Origin: Haliscomenobacter sp033763495
GTDB lineage: Bacteria; Bacteroidota; Bacteroidia; Chitinophagales; Saprospiraceae
DNA: 64,000 bases
Reading direction: 5' to 3'
NCBI RefSeq assembly: GCF_033763495.1
Contig: NZ_JANRKL010000152.1
Coordinates: 12,234-76,233 of the forward strand
Position 1 is the stretch's first letter. Every line of letters begins with the position of its first letter. Below the pieces are notes generated by a model that did not search any database, was not told where the DNA came from, and was given only the letters and a program-made list of their open reading frames with translations. Below, piece by piece: positions 42,236 through 51,638 of the stretch. The position numbers and the translations under genes are program-made.

Positions 42236-43999
42236 ATGCAAAAAACATTTACTTTTTGCCTTCTTTTATTTCTGACTAGTCTTTGGGCACAGGCACAAAA
42301 TACCAACCCGCTCTACCTGCAAACCAGCGAGATGGCCAACCAAATGGTACAATATGACGCCGACAAAGGCAGCATCATGCGTTTTTATGCGACTAGCAAC
42401 CCCATGGAGTTTCGCGGCCAAGGCTCCAGCTACAACTCGCCCGAGCGGCGTCAACGTTTGCTTAGCCTGATCGCGGCTAACCTCAAACAATTGGAAGCGA
42501 TCGATTTTGACAAAATGAACATCAATGGCAAGGTCGATTATTTGTTGTTCAAGCGCAACCTGGAAGATGAGCAATACCAGTTGCAGGCCGAGCAAAAGAA
42601 CTACGACCAAATTGTCCATCATTTGCCCTTCTCTGATCGGGTGTATACCCTCATCAAGTCCCGCAACCGGGGGCAAAGCGTAAACGGGCAAGAGGTGGCC
42701 AAAGCCATGAACGACATCCTAAACGAGGTCAAACAAGCCAATGGCAAACTCAAAGCGGTAGAACCATTTGACCAAAACCTCGCCAATCTGGCCTCAGAGG
42801 CCGTAAAAGGTATGCAGGCCATCCTCAAGAGTTACTACAACTTCTATAATGCCTATGATCCTTTGTTTTCCTGGTGGGTACCCAAAACCTACACAAGCCT
42901 GGATGCCGAACTTGAAACTTACGCCAAGGGCCTCGCTGGCAAAGGCAAAAGCACCAGCACCCAAAAAGACGACGGCAGTGGCATCGTGGGTAAACCAATC
43001 GGGAGGGAGGAATTAATCCGCCAGCTCAAGCTTGAATTTATCCCCTACACCCCGGATGAATTGATAGACATTGCCAATAAGGAGTTCGCCTGGTGCGATG
43101 CGGAGCTACTCAAGGCCAGCCAGGAAATGGGCTTTGGAAACGATTGGAAAGCGGCGCAAGAGAAAGTTAAAAATAGCTATGTTGCTCCAGGTCAGCAGCC
43201 TGAAGCGATGTTGGAGCTGTACGACCAATCCGTAGCTTTTTTGAAAAAATACGACTTGGTGACCATTCCTCCTATTGCTGAAGAAACTTGGCGGGTCAAC
43301 ATGATGTCGGCTGAACGCCAACTGGTCAGCCCTTTTTTCCTTGGCGGAGAATCCTTGATCATTTCTTACCCAACGCCAACCATGAGCTACGATGAAAAAA
43401 TGATGAGCATGCGCGGCAATAACCCCCATTTTTCGCGGGCTACGGTACACCATGAATTGATTGCCGGGCACCACTTACAGGGTTTTATGAACAACCGCAA
43501 CAAAACCTACCGCAAGTTTGGCACTCCATTTTGGCATGAAGGTAACGCTCTGTATTGGGAGTTTCTGCTCTGGGATATGAAATTTCCCCGTTCCCCAGAA
43601 GATCGCATCGGCATGTTGTTTTGGCGGATGCACCGCTGCGCCCGCATCATTTTTTCCCTGAAATACCACCTGGGTGAATGGACGCCGCAGCAATGCATCA
43701 ACTTTTTGGTGGATCGGGTAGGGCACGAACGGGCCAACGCGGAAGGAGAGGTGCGCCGCTCCTTTACAGGCAATTACGGCCCGCTTTATCAATTGGCGTA
43801 CATGGTGGGCGGCCTGCAATTTTATGCCCTCAAAAAAGAACTGGTCGACAGCAAAAAGATGACGATCAAACAATACCACGACGCCATTTTGCAGGAAAAT
43901 GCCCTGCCTGTGGAAATGCTTCGGGCCATTTTGACCAACCAAAATCTGAAAAAAGATTTCAAAACCCAGTGGCGATTTTATGACAAAACCAAGCCCTAA
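42236..43999 (+). CDS. Exported DUF885 zinc-metallopeptidase-like protein
   Basis: 587 residues with a signal peptide (FCLLLFLTSLWAQAQ). DUF885 proteins carry a gluzincin-like HExxxGH motif: here VHHELIAGHHLQGF, with His406, Glu407 and His412, where many members have HExxPGHH. Further glutamate in EGNALYWEFLLWDM (third zinc ligand region) and the helical C-terminus fit. Such proteins degrade peptides in the envelope or are carboxypeptidase-like; the substrate is not known. ATG at 42236. Followed by a hairpin and then an ABC permease. Confidence 0.88.
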   Translation: MQKTFTFCLLLFLTSLWAQAQNTNPLYLQTSEMANQMVQYDADKGSIMRFYATSNPMEFRGQGSSYNSPERRQRLLSLIAANLKQLEAIDFDKMNINGKVDYLLFKRNLEDEQYQLQAEQKNYDQIVHHLPFSDRVYTLIKSRNRGQSVNGQEVAKAMNDILNEVKQANGKLKAVEPFDQNLANLASEAVKGMQAILKSYYNFYNAYDPLFSWWVPKTYTSLDAELETYAKGLAGKGKSTSTQKDDGSGIVGKPIGREELIRQLKLEFIPYTPDELIDIANKEFAWCDAELLKASQEMGFGNDWKAAQEKVKNSYVAPGQQPEAMLELYDQSVAFLKKYDLVTIPPIAEETWRVNMMSAERQLVSPFFLGGESLIISYPTPTMSYDEKMMSMRGNNPHFSRATVHHELIAGHHLQGFMNNRNKTYRKFGTPFWHEGNALYWEFLLWDMKFPRSPEDRIGMLFWRMHRCARIIFSLKYHLGEWTPQQCINFLVDRVGHERANAEGEVRRSFTGNYGPLYQLAYMVGGLQFYALKKELVDSKKMTIKQYHDAILQENALPVEMLRAILTNQNLKKDFKTQWRFYDKTKP

Positions 44000-44021
44000 T
44001 TGATTGATTTTTGTTACAACA

Positions 44022-44061
44022 GTGTCCGCATTTGAACAAAATTATGTTCGAATGCGGACAC
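44022..44061 (+). terminator. Hairpin after the DUF885 gene
   Basis: GTGTCCGCATTTGAACA (44022-44038) pairs with TGTTCGAATGCGGACAC (44045-44061), one mismatch, six-nt loop. It lies 22 bp after the stop. No T-run follows, so termination is probable but not certain. Confidence 0.6.
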
Positions 44062-44163
44062 CGTTTCCGGTTGTTCGTTTCTCAAATGCCTGTAAATCAA
44101 TATTGTTAAAAAATGGCACTTTTTTAGCTTTTCTGCATCTATAAGCAAGAACAATCCTATCCT

Positions 44164-46572
44164 ATGTTGCAAAACTATTTGAAAATCACCTGGCGCAACC
44201 TTCGGCGCAATCGTGTTTACGCCTTACTCAATGTAGTGGGATTGAGCCTGGGCATCGGCTGTGGACTTCTGGTGTTTTGGTTCATCCGTTTTCACACTAC
44301 CCACGATGCATTTCACAAGGACATCGATCGGGTGTACCAAGTCACTACCGAGTTTCATTTTGATGGCACCAGTTATTCGCGGGGTGTGCCTCCACCAACC
44401 TGGAAAGCGGTGCGGGACGAAACTTCGGCTACTGCGGCCTCGATCTGTATTGAAGGATATGAAAAACTCATGGCTTTGATTGACGCCGATGGGCGACCAG
44501 TCAAAAAATTCAAGGAAGGTCCTGGCCCAAAACTGGCTTACGTGGCCCCATCCTACTTCAAGGTTTTTGACTACCAATGGCAGGTTGGTTCGGCTAATTC
44601 CCTGGCCAAGCCGAACACTTTGGTCATTAGCAAAAGGATGGCCGAGAAATATTTCGGGGATGAAGACCCGATTGGCCGCATCATCAAACTGGAAAATCAA
44701 CTCAACCTGGAAGTGACCGGGATAGTAAATGATCCACCCGACAACACAGACTTGCCATATGAATTTTTTGTCTCCTTTGCTACCCTGGAGAACAACAAAG
44801 ATTTCACCTACGGCGGCCCACCATTGGACACCTGGAGTGGGGTCAATTCCAATACCTACTGTTTCGCATTGTTGCCAGCCGAAGTGACCGCTGCACGTTT
44901 TCAAAAGGAAATTGATGCCATCAATAAAAAATACCACGGGAAGGATTACAAGTCCTATGCTCACCTCGTCAACAAGTTTCGGGAAATGCATCATTCCGAG
45001 CGCTACTATGGGCCTGTGCCCTACAAGTGGATTTACATCATGGGGACAATTGGTATTTTCCTCATCGCTACAGCCTGTTTCAATTTCATCAACATGGCTA
45101 CTGCTCAAGCCGTGCGAAGGGCCAAGGAAGTGGGGATTCGCAAGGCAGTGGGCGGCCAAAGAGGGCAGGTCTTTTTCCAATTTATTGCTGAAACCGGTGT
45201 AATCACTGCAGTAGCTTTGGTGTTGGGTTTTGTTATGGCCACATTGGCTCTACCTTCCCTAAACAAGTGGTTGAACCTTGGCGGCGGCTGGCCTAGCCAC
45301 GTAAATTGGAATGATACCATGCTTTGGGTGTTTATCATTGCAATGTTTGTAACGGTTGTATTTTTGGCGGGGTCTTATCCTGGATTAATTTTGGCGGGTT
45401 TCCGCCCGGTAGTCGCTCTCAAGGGAGGCCTTAATCAACAACAAGCAGGGGGCTTGAACATCCGCCGCAGTTTGATTGTGCTACAATTTGTGCTCATTCA
45501 ATTGTTGGTGATTTGTACCTTGGTCATCAATGGTCAGGTCGATTTTATGATGAACCAACCCATTGGCTACGAAACCAACGGAATTGCCGAGATCACCATT
45601 CCAACCCCGGAAAAAATCAATCAAACAACCTTTAGGGAACGTTTGTTAAGTATCCCCGGAGTAAAAGACGCCTCATTCTTCTTGTTTTCTCCCACCACTA
45701 ATTCCAACAATACCACCAACTTCCGCTTTGATACGCGCCAAAAGGACGAAATCTGGCAGATGAATACCAAAAATGCCGATCATCATTACATCGATACGTA
45801 TGGCTTGACCTTGGTCGCCGGAAAAAATATTCCACCTAGTGACACGGTACAAGGATATTTGGTCAATGAAAAAGTGGTCGAACGTTTGGGGGTGAAAAAT
45901 CCAGAAGACATCATTGGTAAAAAACTCCAGATTTGGGGAATTGATGCGCCAATTTATGGGGTTTTGAAAAATTGGAACAATGCGTCCTTCGAACAGGAGA
46001 TTGCACCGATTGCCGTTTTTACCTTTAAAGACATCCACTACAATTGTGGCTTGCGGCTCAGTAGCAACAACCTGCAAAAGACCATGAAAGAGGTGGAAAA
46101 ACTCTGGAATAGTTATTTCCCCGACCACCTGTACGAGCAATCTTTTTTGGATGAAAGTATTGCCCGCAATTACGAATTTGTCCGTACCATGCTACGTTTG
46201 GTGCAGATTTTTTCCCTCATTGCCATTTTTATCGGCTGTTTGGGCTTGTATGGTTTGGTCAAATTCATGGCCGTACAAAAGACCAAAGAAATTGGAGTGC
46301 GCAAGGTACTGGGGGCCAATTTGGCTCAAATTCTGGGGCTTTTTGGCAAAGAAATAGCCATTCTGGTCGGCCTTGCTTTCCTGGTGGCTGCACCACTGGG
46401 CTGGTATTTGATGAATGCCTGGTTGCAGGATTATACTTACCGGATTCCAATTGGATTTGGAACCTTGGTTTTTGCGGTGTTGATCACTTTGGGGGTAGCA
46501 CTACTTACGTCGAGTTATGAGTCGATTAAGGCGGCGCTCGTTAACCCGGCAAAGTCGTTGAAGTCGGAATGA
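44164..46572 (+). CDS. MacB/FtsX-type ABC transporter permease
   Basis: 802 residues. A short cytoplasmic tail (LQNYLKITWRNLRRNRVYAL) precedes helix 1 (LLNVVGLSLGIGCGLLVFW), a MacB-like periplasmic domain to about 290, three helices (MGTIGIFLIATACFNFINMA, VITAVALVLGFVMATLALP, FIIAMFVTVVFLAGSYPG), a second periplasmic domain and a C-terminal FtsX block with QKTKEIGVRKVLGANLAQIL. It lacks the PadR-linked prefix domain seen in the permease at 4834-7482 and has no regulator or ATPase adjacent. Function: membrane export or mechanotransmission, substrate unknown. Confidence 0.9.
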   Translation: MLQNYLKITWRNLRRNRVYALLNVVGLSLGIGCGLLVFWFIRFHTTHDAFHKDIDRVYQVTTEFHFDGTSYSRGVPPPTWKAVRDETSATAASICIEGYEKLMALIDADGRPVKKFKEGPGPKLAYVAPSYFKVFDYQWQVGSANSLAKPNTLVISKRMAEKYFGDEDPIGRIIKLENQLNLEVTGIVNDPPDNTDLPYEFFVSFATLENNKDFTYGGPPLDTWSGVNSNTYCFALLPAEVTAARFQKEIDAINKKYHGKDYKSYAHLVNKFREMHHSERYYGPVPYKWIYIMGTIGIFLIATACFNFINMATAQAVRRAKEVGIRKAVGGQRGQVFFQFIAETGVITAVALVLGFVMATLALPSLNKWLNLGGGWPSHVNWNDTMLWVFIIAMFVTVVFLAGSYPGLILAGFRPVVALKGGLNQQQAGGLNIRRSLIVLQFVLIQLLVICTLVINGQVDFMMNQPIGYETNGIAEITIPTPEKINQTTFRERLLSIPGVKDASFFLFSPTTNSNNTTNFRFDTRQKDEIWQMNTKNADHHYIDTYGLTLVAGKNIPPSDTVQGYLVNEKVVERLGVKNPEDIIGKKLQIWGIDAPIYGVLKNWNNASFEQEIAPIAVFTFKDIHYNCGLRLSSNNLQKTMKEVEKLWNSYFPDHLYEQSFLDESIARNYEFVRTMLRLVQIFSLIAIFIGCLGLYGLVKFMAVQKTKEIGVRKVLGANLAQILGLFGKEIAILVGLAFLVAAPLGWYLMNAWLQDYTYRIPIGFGTLVFAVLITLGVALLTSSYESIKAALVNPAKSLKSE

Positions 46573-46595
46573 CGTCTGACGCAAAAAAATAACAT

Positions 46596-46785
46596 AAAGC
46601 GGCGTAATTAGCACAAAGGACACTAAGGAAAGCACAGAGGGCACGAAGGTGCGACTTTGACAAAGCAATATGCTCGAGATTTGATGCCTATAGAACCTCA
46701 TTTTGAGCAGAAAACCTTGTCAACGTCATAGCTTTGAGCCCTCTATGCTTTTCTTAGTGTCCTTTGTGATTATAAATGTCGCTTT
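46596..46785. repeat. MITE-like inverted-repeat element, copy 2 (190 bp)
   Basis: Ends AAAGC... and TGTCGCTTT. It has the same CACAAAGGACAC-type left sub-terminal region and complementary right region as copy 1 (4607-4791). The central about 75 bp aligns with copy 1 only after reverse-complementing (shared blocks GACGTTGAC, CAAAATGAG, TCGAGC, GCTTTGTCAA), showing that the copies lie in opposite orientation. It has no ORF. It follows the permease stop and precedes the convergent K+ channel gene. Confidence 0.78.
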
Positions 46786-46823
46786 AGTTGTTTTTGAAAG
46801 AAGTAGAGATGATTTTCACTTTG

Positions 46824-47516
46824 TTAATGCTCCTCCTCCGGATTAGGCACTGTGTCCTCCTGGGGCACCTTGTTCTCCACCACAAACCACGACGCCACGT
46901 AAGCCGTAAAGGTCCCGAACAGACCTACCCCTGCAGTCATCAAAATAGCCGCAATGATGCGCCCTTCGGTAGTGACTGGAAATTTGTCCCCATACCCAAC
47001 CGTAGTAATGGTTACATAAGCCCACCAAATGGCATCTTCAGCAGTTTTGATGTTGCTGTTTGGATCAGTTTCAACTTGCAAAATAGCGATAGCGGAAAAA
47101 ATAACCAGCAGAATGGCGGTCAATGAAGCAGAGGTCAACGCACCTTTGGCTTTGTTCTTAAACACATAATGGAACAGGTGGTGAATCGATCGGAAGGCCC
47201 TGACTACCCGCAGTAAGCGGATCAGCCGCAACAAACGCCCCGCTCGCAAGGCATCAATGGTCGGGATACTGGCGATAAGGTCAATCCAACCCCAGCGCAT
47301 GAATTTCAGCTTGTTTTCTGCTTTGGCAAAACGCACCCAAAATTCAATAAAAAAGACCGCGCAAATGGCATTGTCGAAATACTGGAGTAGGGTAGAGGTC
47401 TCTGGAGGCAATTCATAGGCGGTATCGATGATGAGTGCCCCCAGGATGTAAATGGAAAGAAAAATGACGACGATGTTCAGAATGCCCAGTTTGTTCTCGG
47501 AGGAGTTTGTTGCCAT
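46824..47516 (-). CDS. Voltage-gated potassium channel (Kv-like)
   Basis: 230 residues, six membrane helices. S1-S3 lie within the first about 95 residues (LNIVVIFLSIYILGALII, FFIEFWVRFA). S4 has repeated arginines (LRAGRLLRLIRLLRVVRAFR). The pore helix and selectivity filter read YVTITTVGYGDKFP, the K+ signature, and S6 is RIIAAILMTAGVGLFGTF. It lacks a large cytosolic C-terminal domain. Prokaryotic members are tetrameric and open on depolarisation. ATG at 47516. It faces the plus-strand permease across a repeat element. Confidence 0.94.
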   Translation of the reverse strand: MATNSSENKLGILNIVVIFLSIYILGALIIDTAYELPPETSTLLQYFDNAICAVFFIEFWVRFAKAENKLKFMRWGWIDLIASIPTIDALRAGRLLRLIRLLRVVRAFRSIHHLFHYVFKNKAKGALTSASLTAILLVIFSAIAILQVETDPNSNIKTAEDAIWWAYVTITTVGYGDKFPVTTEGRIIAAILMTAGVGLFGTFTAYVASWFVVENKVPQEDTVPNPEEEH

Positions 47517-47603
47517 TACCTTCGGTTTTAGGATAAAATTTAGGGCATATATACGAAAAAATGGGCTTGGGAGTTACAAGGTCTACCATTTTACATGGGC
47601 ACG

Positions 47604-47677
47604 GTAGAGACGCACGGTCGTGCGTCTCTTTTGCTAGATGTGGTGCCGCAGCATGATGAAGACGCACGGCCGTGCGT
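47604..47677. repeat. Two AGAGACGCACG palindromes in an intergenic region
   Basis: First palindrome 47606-47629 (arms AGAGACGCACG, two-base centre, preceded by GT). Second 47662-47677 (perfect ACGCACGGCCGTGCGT, preceded by AAG). Both share the AGACGCACGG core. The first keeps the same GTAGAGACG outer frame as the palindromes inside the AEC gene (52433-52460, 52690-52717) with a different centre, so they look like one family. Confidence 0.75.
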
Positions 47678-47679
47678 TT

Positions 47680-48138
47680 CTACAATCTCCGTAGTCTAAA
47701 ATAATACACGCCACCACGTACATTGGCCCGCAAATTGAGCCGCTCCCAACTCAGGTTATTCACCCCGCAGAGGTAAGTCATGGCCGGGCGCCCCCGATCA
47801 AAGAAGTCCATGTCGAGGAAAAATTCGACATCATTTTCGTCATCGTAATTGGCTCGGTCAAGGACCAGCTCCCAATAACCAGGATAAACGATGCGATCCA
47901 GGCGATCGTCGTAAGAGGCACTGTAATCGCGGTAAAATTCGATGATGTCGCCTACAAATTCAGCATCGCGATTTTCACGGAAGAGGTCTCCATTTTCTTT
48001 GAAAGAAGCACTTTCAAAAATCCAGGCCCCATAGAGGCGATCCTCCTTTCGTTCCAAGCGGTATTCATCGGTACAGGAACTGGCCAGGATGATAAAAGCA
48101 GCATAAGTAAAGAGCTTGAATGTAGATTTCATGAGCAT
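47680..48138 (-). CDS. Small hypothetical lipoprotein
   Basis: 152 residues; ATG at 48138 or the second ATG at 48132 (MKSTFKLF) would both place a lipobox ASSCTDEYR with Cys at about residue 20-22. The mature part (KLYGAWIFE-like YGAWIFESASFKENG, DRIVYPGYWELVLDR, NNLSWERLNLRAN) resembles lipocalin-like or SH3-like beta proteins of Bacteroidota lipoproteins. Function unknown. The stop is only 2 bp from the AGACGCACGG palindrome. Confidence 0.65.
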   Translation of the reverse strand: MLMKSTFKLFTYAAFIILASSCTDEYRLERKEDRLYGAWIFESASFKENGDLFRENRDAEFVGDIIEFYRDYSASYDDRLDRIVYPGYWELVLDRANYDDENDVEFFLDMDFFDRGRPAMTYLCGVNNLSWERLNLRANVRGGVYYFRLRRL

Positions 48139-48316
48139 TTCTTTTGGATCATTTAGAATTTGAACTTGTGTTTAGTCCCCAAACACATTTCAATGATAAA
48201 CAATCTATCTGCTCCCCCCTATAGCTATAACTTACTTTAACCCTATGCCTGGAAACTTTAACTAGCGTTAAACTGATGTTAAAGGGCTAGAAAGTATTCT
48301 TTTTCTCAAAATTTCC

Positions 48317-48324
48317 TATTTTTG
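48317..48324 (+). promoter_or_regulatory. -7 promoter element of the type IX-secreted protein gene
   Basis: TATTTTTG matches TAnnTTTG, 45 nt before the ATG at 48369. No good -33 element at 19-23 nt. Confidence 0.4.
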
Positions 48325-48368
48325 GTCTCACGACGGCCTGAAATTGAACCTAAAAGCCAAAGCTTACT

Positions 48369-50735
48369 ATGAGATTTAAATGCTACACTACCAATCACGG
48401 TAAGGCCGTTGTGTATTGTTTGGTATTTTGGAGCCTACTATCCAGTACTCCATTGTTTGCCCAACAAATCCCCCTCAATGACTGCTCCAACCTCGGCTTC
48501 GAAAAAGGCACATTTGAAGGTTGGCGAGGGGAATATGGCTTTGTCAAAGATCCCACCTTTGGGTCCCGACCCAAAGAAGAGGACGTAAAAGTTGGTTTAA
48601 TTCCCCAACGACATACCATTGTACGCAGGGATATGGGCAACGACTTTCTGGTCAGAATTGAATCCCTGCCAATGGTTTCAATTGGCAACTACGCGGCCCG
48701 TTTGGGCAATTCCCGCAATGGTAAAGAATTTGAACGCCTGATCACTTCTTTTCGGGTAACGCAGGAGAATTCCCTCTTTTTGTACAAGTTTGCCGTGATC
48801 ATGGAGGACCCCGATCACAAACCCAAACAGCAGCCCCGTTTTACGGTGGAAGTACTCAACCAGCGCAATGTGCGCACCCCTTGTGGTTTGTACGAAGTGG
48901 CCGCAGCAGAAAACATCCCAGGATTTAAAAACCAAAACCAACTGCGCATCCGCAACTGGACAGCGGCGGCCATTGACCTCCGGGACTACATCGGACAGGT
49001 GATAACGCTGCGTTTTACCGTGAATGACTGCACTGAAGGTTTACATTATGGTTATGCTTACCTGGACGCCGAGTGCCTGAGTGCCAAAATTAACCCTTCT
49101 TACTTTTGCCCAGGCCTGGACACAACGATTACCCTTACCGCCCCGGAAGGATTTTCAGCCTACCGTTGGAGCACTGGTCAAACGACCCGCAGCATCACCC
49201 TGACGAAACCTCAGGCTGGAACTAAGGTTTTTTTGACAGTAAAGCCATTCAACAGTTTGGCCGAAGACTGTCAGTTTACTTTTGAGTTCGAAATCCCGGA
49301 ACGTTTCACCCGAGACTTGTTGGCTCAGGACACGGTGAAATTTTGTGGCAACAAACCCCAAATTGTCACCCCTATCGATGACAATTTTGAAACTTTCGTA
49401 TGGCGACTGGGCAAAAACGGCCCCATTGTTTCCAACGAAAAACAAGTCCAACTCAGCCAGTCGGGCACCTATTACCTCGAAGCCCGGGACCGCTCCTGCG
49501 TATTCCAGGATTCGGTGCAATCCCTTACTTTCCCCGAGCCGCGGGTAACAGCCCAACTCGATCCTCCCAAATGTGATGGTACCCCCAGTGGGCGCATCAG
49601 CCTGCAGGGGCCCAACGCTTTGCAATATGCCTGGAGTACTGGCGACTCGGCGGCCAGCATCACCCAATTGGCTGGTGGAAATTATTTTGTCACCGTCACC
49701 GATCCCAGTTTGGGCTGCACCTTCGAGCGCAGTTTTGACCTGCCCTCGGCTCCTGCTTTCCAGGCATCGGCCTTGACTCTGGCCCAGCCTTGTGGCGAAT
49801 TGCAAGCGGGTAAGGCCCAAATCAACATCCAGGGCGGGACTGCCCCCTACAATGTGCGTTGGAGCACCGGTGATACCAGCCGCATCATTCAAATGAATCA
49901 GGCTGGACGTTTCAAAGTTGTTGTAACCGACGCGCAAGGTTGCCAACGCCGGGACAGCGTGGAGGTGCAAAAAATGGAAATCAGCACTACCGCTATCCCC
50001 AGTAAGTGTTTTGGAGATAGAACCGGCCTGATCACGGTACGTGCCATGGGGGGAAGCCCGGAATACCAATACCAGTTGGGCAATCGCCCAATGGGCCGCG
50101 ATTCGGTTTTTCAAAACTTACCTCCCGGGACCTATATGCTGCTTGCGGCTGACCAAAGTGGGTGCAAAATTGCCCGGATGATTGAATTGCCTGCCCCGGA
50201 ATTGTTCCAGGTGAGTTTGCCCAAAGACACTACGGTTGATTTGGGTGCGGCACTGTTTTTGCGGCCGGATGGCAGTGCGCCGATCGCGACTTATCGCTGG
50301 AATGGCACCTACCCTGACTTATGTGCCGCATGTCCGGAACTTAACATTCCCAGGATAACGGCCAATGGGACAGTTAACCTGGAAGCTGTTGATGAAAATG
50401 GCTGTTTGGCTAAAACCTCTCTACGGATTTTGGTCCAAAAGAATTACAAGGTGTACATACCAAATGCCATTAGCCCCAATGGGGATCGGCAGAATGACTT
50501 TTTTGAAATTTTTCCGGGAACCAGTACCCTACGCGTGAAATCATTGGAAATTTTCACCCGCTGGGGCGAAGTTGCTTTTGCTTTTGATGCGGACTCAAGT
50601 ACCGATAGCCCTCGTTGGGATGGGACTTTTCGGGGCAAATCCATGGGGAATGAGGTGGTGGTGTATAAAGCCGTGGTGGAGTTCATTGATGGGGTGGAGA
50701 AGATGTTTACGGGCGCTATTACCGTTCTAAAGTAA
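48369..50735 (+). CDS. Type IX-secreted surface protein with CHU_C (gliding-associated) C-terminus
   Basis: 788 residues. A signal peptide (VVYCLVFWSLLSSTPLFAQQ) is followed by a jelly-roll-like domain (DCSNLGFEKGTFEGWRGEYG), then several Ig-like/SprB-type repeats (GFSAYRWSTGQTTRSITL, QYAWSTGDSAASITQL, YNVRWSTGDTSRIIQ). The last about 95 residues have the CHU_C signature: VYIPNAISPNGDRQNDFFEI, FTRWGEVAF, WDGTFRGK and a closing GVEKMFTGAITVLK. That domain directs secretion by the type IX machinery (type B signal) without a C-terminal TIGR04183-style tail. Repeats suggest an adhesin or surface matrix protein. Confidence 0.9.
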   Translation: MRFKCYTTNHGKAVVYCLVFWSLLSSTPLFAQQIPLNDCSNLGFEKGTFEGWRGEYGFVKDPTFGSRPKEEDVKVGLIPQRHTIVRRDMGNDFLVRIESLPMVSIGNYAARLGNSRNGKEFERLITSFRVTQENSLFLYKFAVIMEDPDHKPKQQPRFTVEVLNQRNVRTPCGLYEVAAAENIPGFKNQNQLRIRNWTAAAIDLRDYIGQVITLRFTVNDCTEGLHYGYAYLDAECLSAKINPSYFCPGLDTTITLTAPEGFSAYRWSTGQTTRSITLTKPQAGTKVFLTVKPFNSLAEDCQFTFEFEIPERFTRDLLAQDTVKFCGNKPQIVTPIDDNFETFVWRLGKNGPIVSNEKQVQLSQSGTYYLEARDRSCVFQDSVQSLTFPEPRVTAQLDPPKCDGTPSGRISLQGPNALQYAWSTGDSAASITQLAGGNYFVTVTDPSLGCTFERSFDLPSAPAFQASALTLAQPCGELQAGKAQINIQGGTAPYNVRWSTGDTSRIIQMNQAGRFKVVVTDAQGCQRRDSVEVQKMEISTTAIPSKCFGDRTGLITVRAMGGSPEYQYQLGNRPMGRDSVFQNLPPGTYMLLAADQSGCKIARMIELPAPELFQVSLPKDTTVDLGAALFLRPDGSAPIATYRWNGTYPDLCAACPELNIPRITANGTVNLEAVDENGCLAKTSLRILVQKNYKVYIPNAISPNGDRQNDFFEIFPGTSTLRVKSLEIFTRWGEVAFAFDADSSTDSPRWDGTFRGKSMGNEVVVYKAVVEFIDGVEKMFTGAITVLK

Positions 50736-50760
50736 ACTGCGGCATCTGGATATTTTATTT

Positions 50761-50825
50761 TGCCACAAAGGCACAAAGGGGCATTTATCCGCAATTTTGC
50801 TCAGTGCCTTTGAGCCTTTGTGGCA
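50761..50825. terminator. TGCCACAAAGGCACAAAGG hairpin
   Basis: Arms 50761-50779 and 50807-50825 with one mismatch and a 27-nt loop, 25 bp after the surface protein gene. A T-rich run precedes it and an A-run follows, so the U-tract polarity favours the minus strand; still the likely end signal of the upstream gene. Confidence 0.6.
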
Positions 50826-50887
50826 AAAAAGCAAGTAGTAGGGTAGTAAAATAAACTAAATTCATCTGCTAAATCCAAAATAATCAT

Positions 50888-51625
50888 ATGAACAAATTGA
50901 TTGCTCTCGCAATACTACTGACCCTGTGCTTTTGCAAGCAAGCCGAGCCACCCGTAGTAGAGATTGATGATGAAAATTTGACCCCTGAAAAAATCGACTC
51001 GATTTTGCTGGAGTACAATTTTACGTATGAAAATCCGGTTTTTCTCAAAAACAGCAAACAGGTGCTTATTCCTATTTCTACTGATTTACTTGAAGCACGA
51101 AAATACAGCGTTAGAGATAGCTATTCTTATGACATAGAGGAACCACGGTATTGGAACATCTTATTCTATAACACCGAAACAGGGGGCACTCGCTTATTGA
51201 CTGATAAAAAATGGAGCATCTCCAATTTTGATGCCAATCTGGAAGAAACGGGGCCAATCCTGGCCCGTAGCATCATTTACCAAATCACAACCAGGGATTA
51301 CAACCGGGATGGCAAATTAAATGAACTGGATGCGGAACATCTTTTTATCTCTGACTTGGATGGCGCTAATCTGCATCAGCTTTCCCCAGCAAAAGAAGAC
51401 TTTGCTTCTTATGAGGTTATCCCCGAAACCGACCAATTGATCATCAAAACCATTCGCAACACAGATGATAAACCCGAATTCAACAGCGATGATGAATTTA
51501 TATGGTACAAAGCAGAGTTGAAACAAGGCACTTGGCACACAGTAGAGATCATCGATTCAATGAAGCGGAAGAATATCGCCAATTTGTACTTTGAAAAGTG
51601 GTTAAAGAAAAAAAGAAAAGATTAA
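50888..51625 (+). CDS. Hypothetical lipoprotein with TolB-like repeats
   Basis: 245 residues; signal peptide MNKLIALAILLTLCFCKQ with Cys16 as probable lipidation site. The mature region has propeller-like segments (NSKQVLIPISTDLL, YWNILFYNTETGGTRLLTD, ITTRDYNRDGKLNELDAEHL with an EF-hand-like D-N-D-K stretch, FISDLDGANLHQLSPA). The last resembles TolB/WD40-like DLDG-blade motifs. It converges on a hypothetical gene with a 13-bp gap. Function unknown. Confidence 0.7.
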   Translation: MNKLIALAILLTLCFCKQAEPPVVEIDDENLTPEKIDSILLEYNFTYENPVFLKNSKQVLIPISTDLLEARKYSVRDSYSYDIEEPRYWNILFYNTETGGTRLLTDKKWSISNFDANLEETGPILARSIIYQITTRDYNRDGKLNELDAEHLFISDLDGANLHQLSPAKEDFASYEVIPETDQLIIKTIRNTDDKPEFNSDDEFIWYKAELKQGTWHTVEIIDSMKRKNIANLYFEKWLKKKRKD

Positions 51626-51638
51626 AAGTTGCTTGTGT

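Noticed and set aside
44224..45180. 318-codon opening antisense to the second MacB-type permease
   Set aside because: Shadow of a well-supported FtsX gene; composition is the reverse of membrane-helix codons.
49155..50114. 319-codon opening antisense to the type IX-secreted protein
   Set aside because: Shadow frame; the sense gene has signal peptide, repeats and the CHU_C end.
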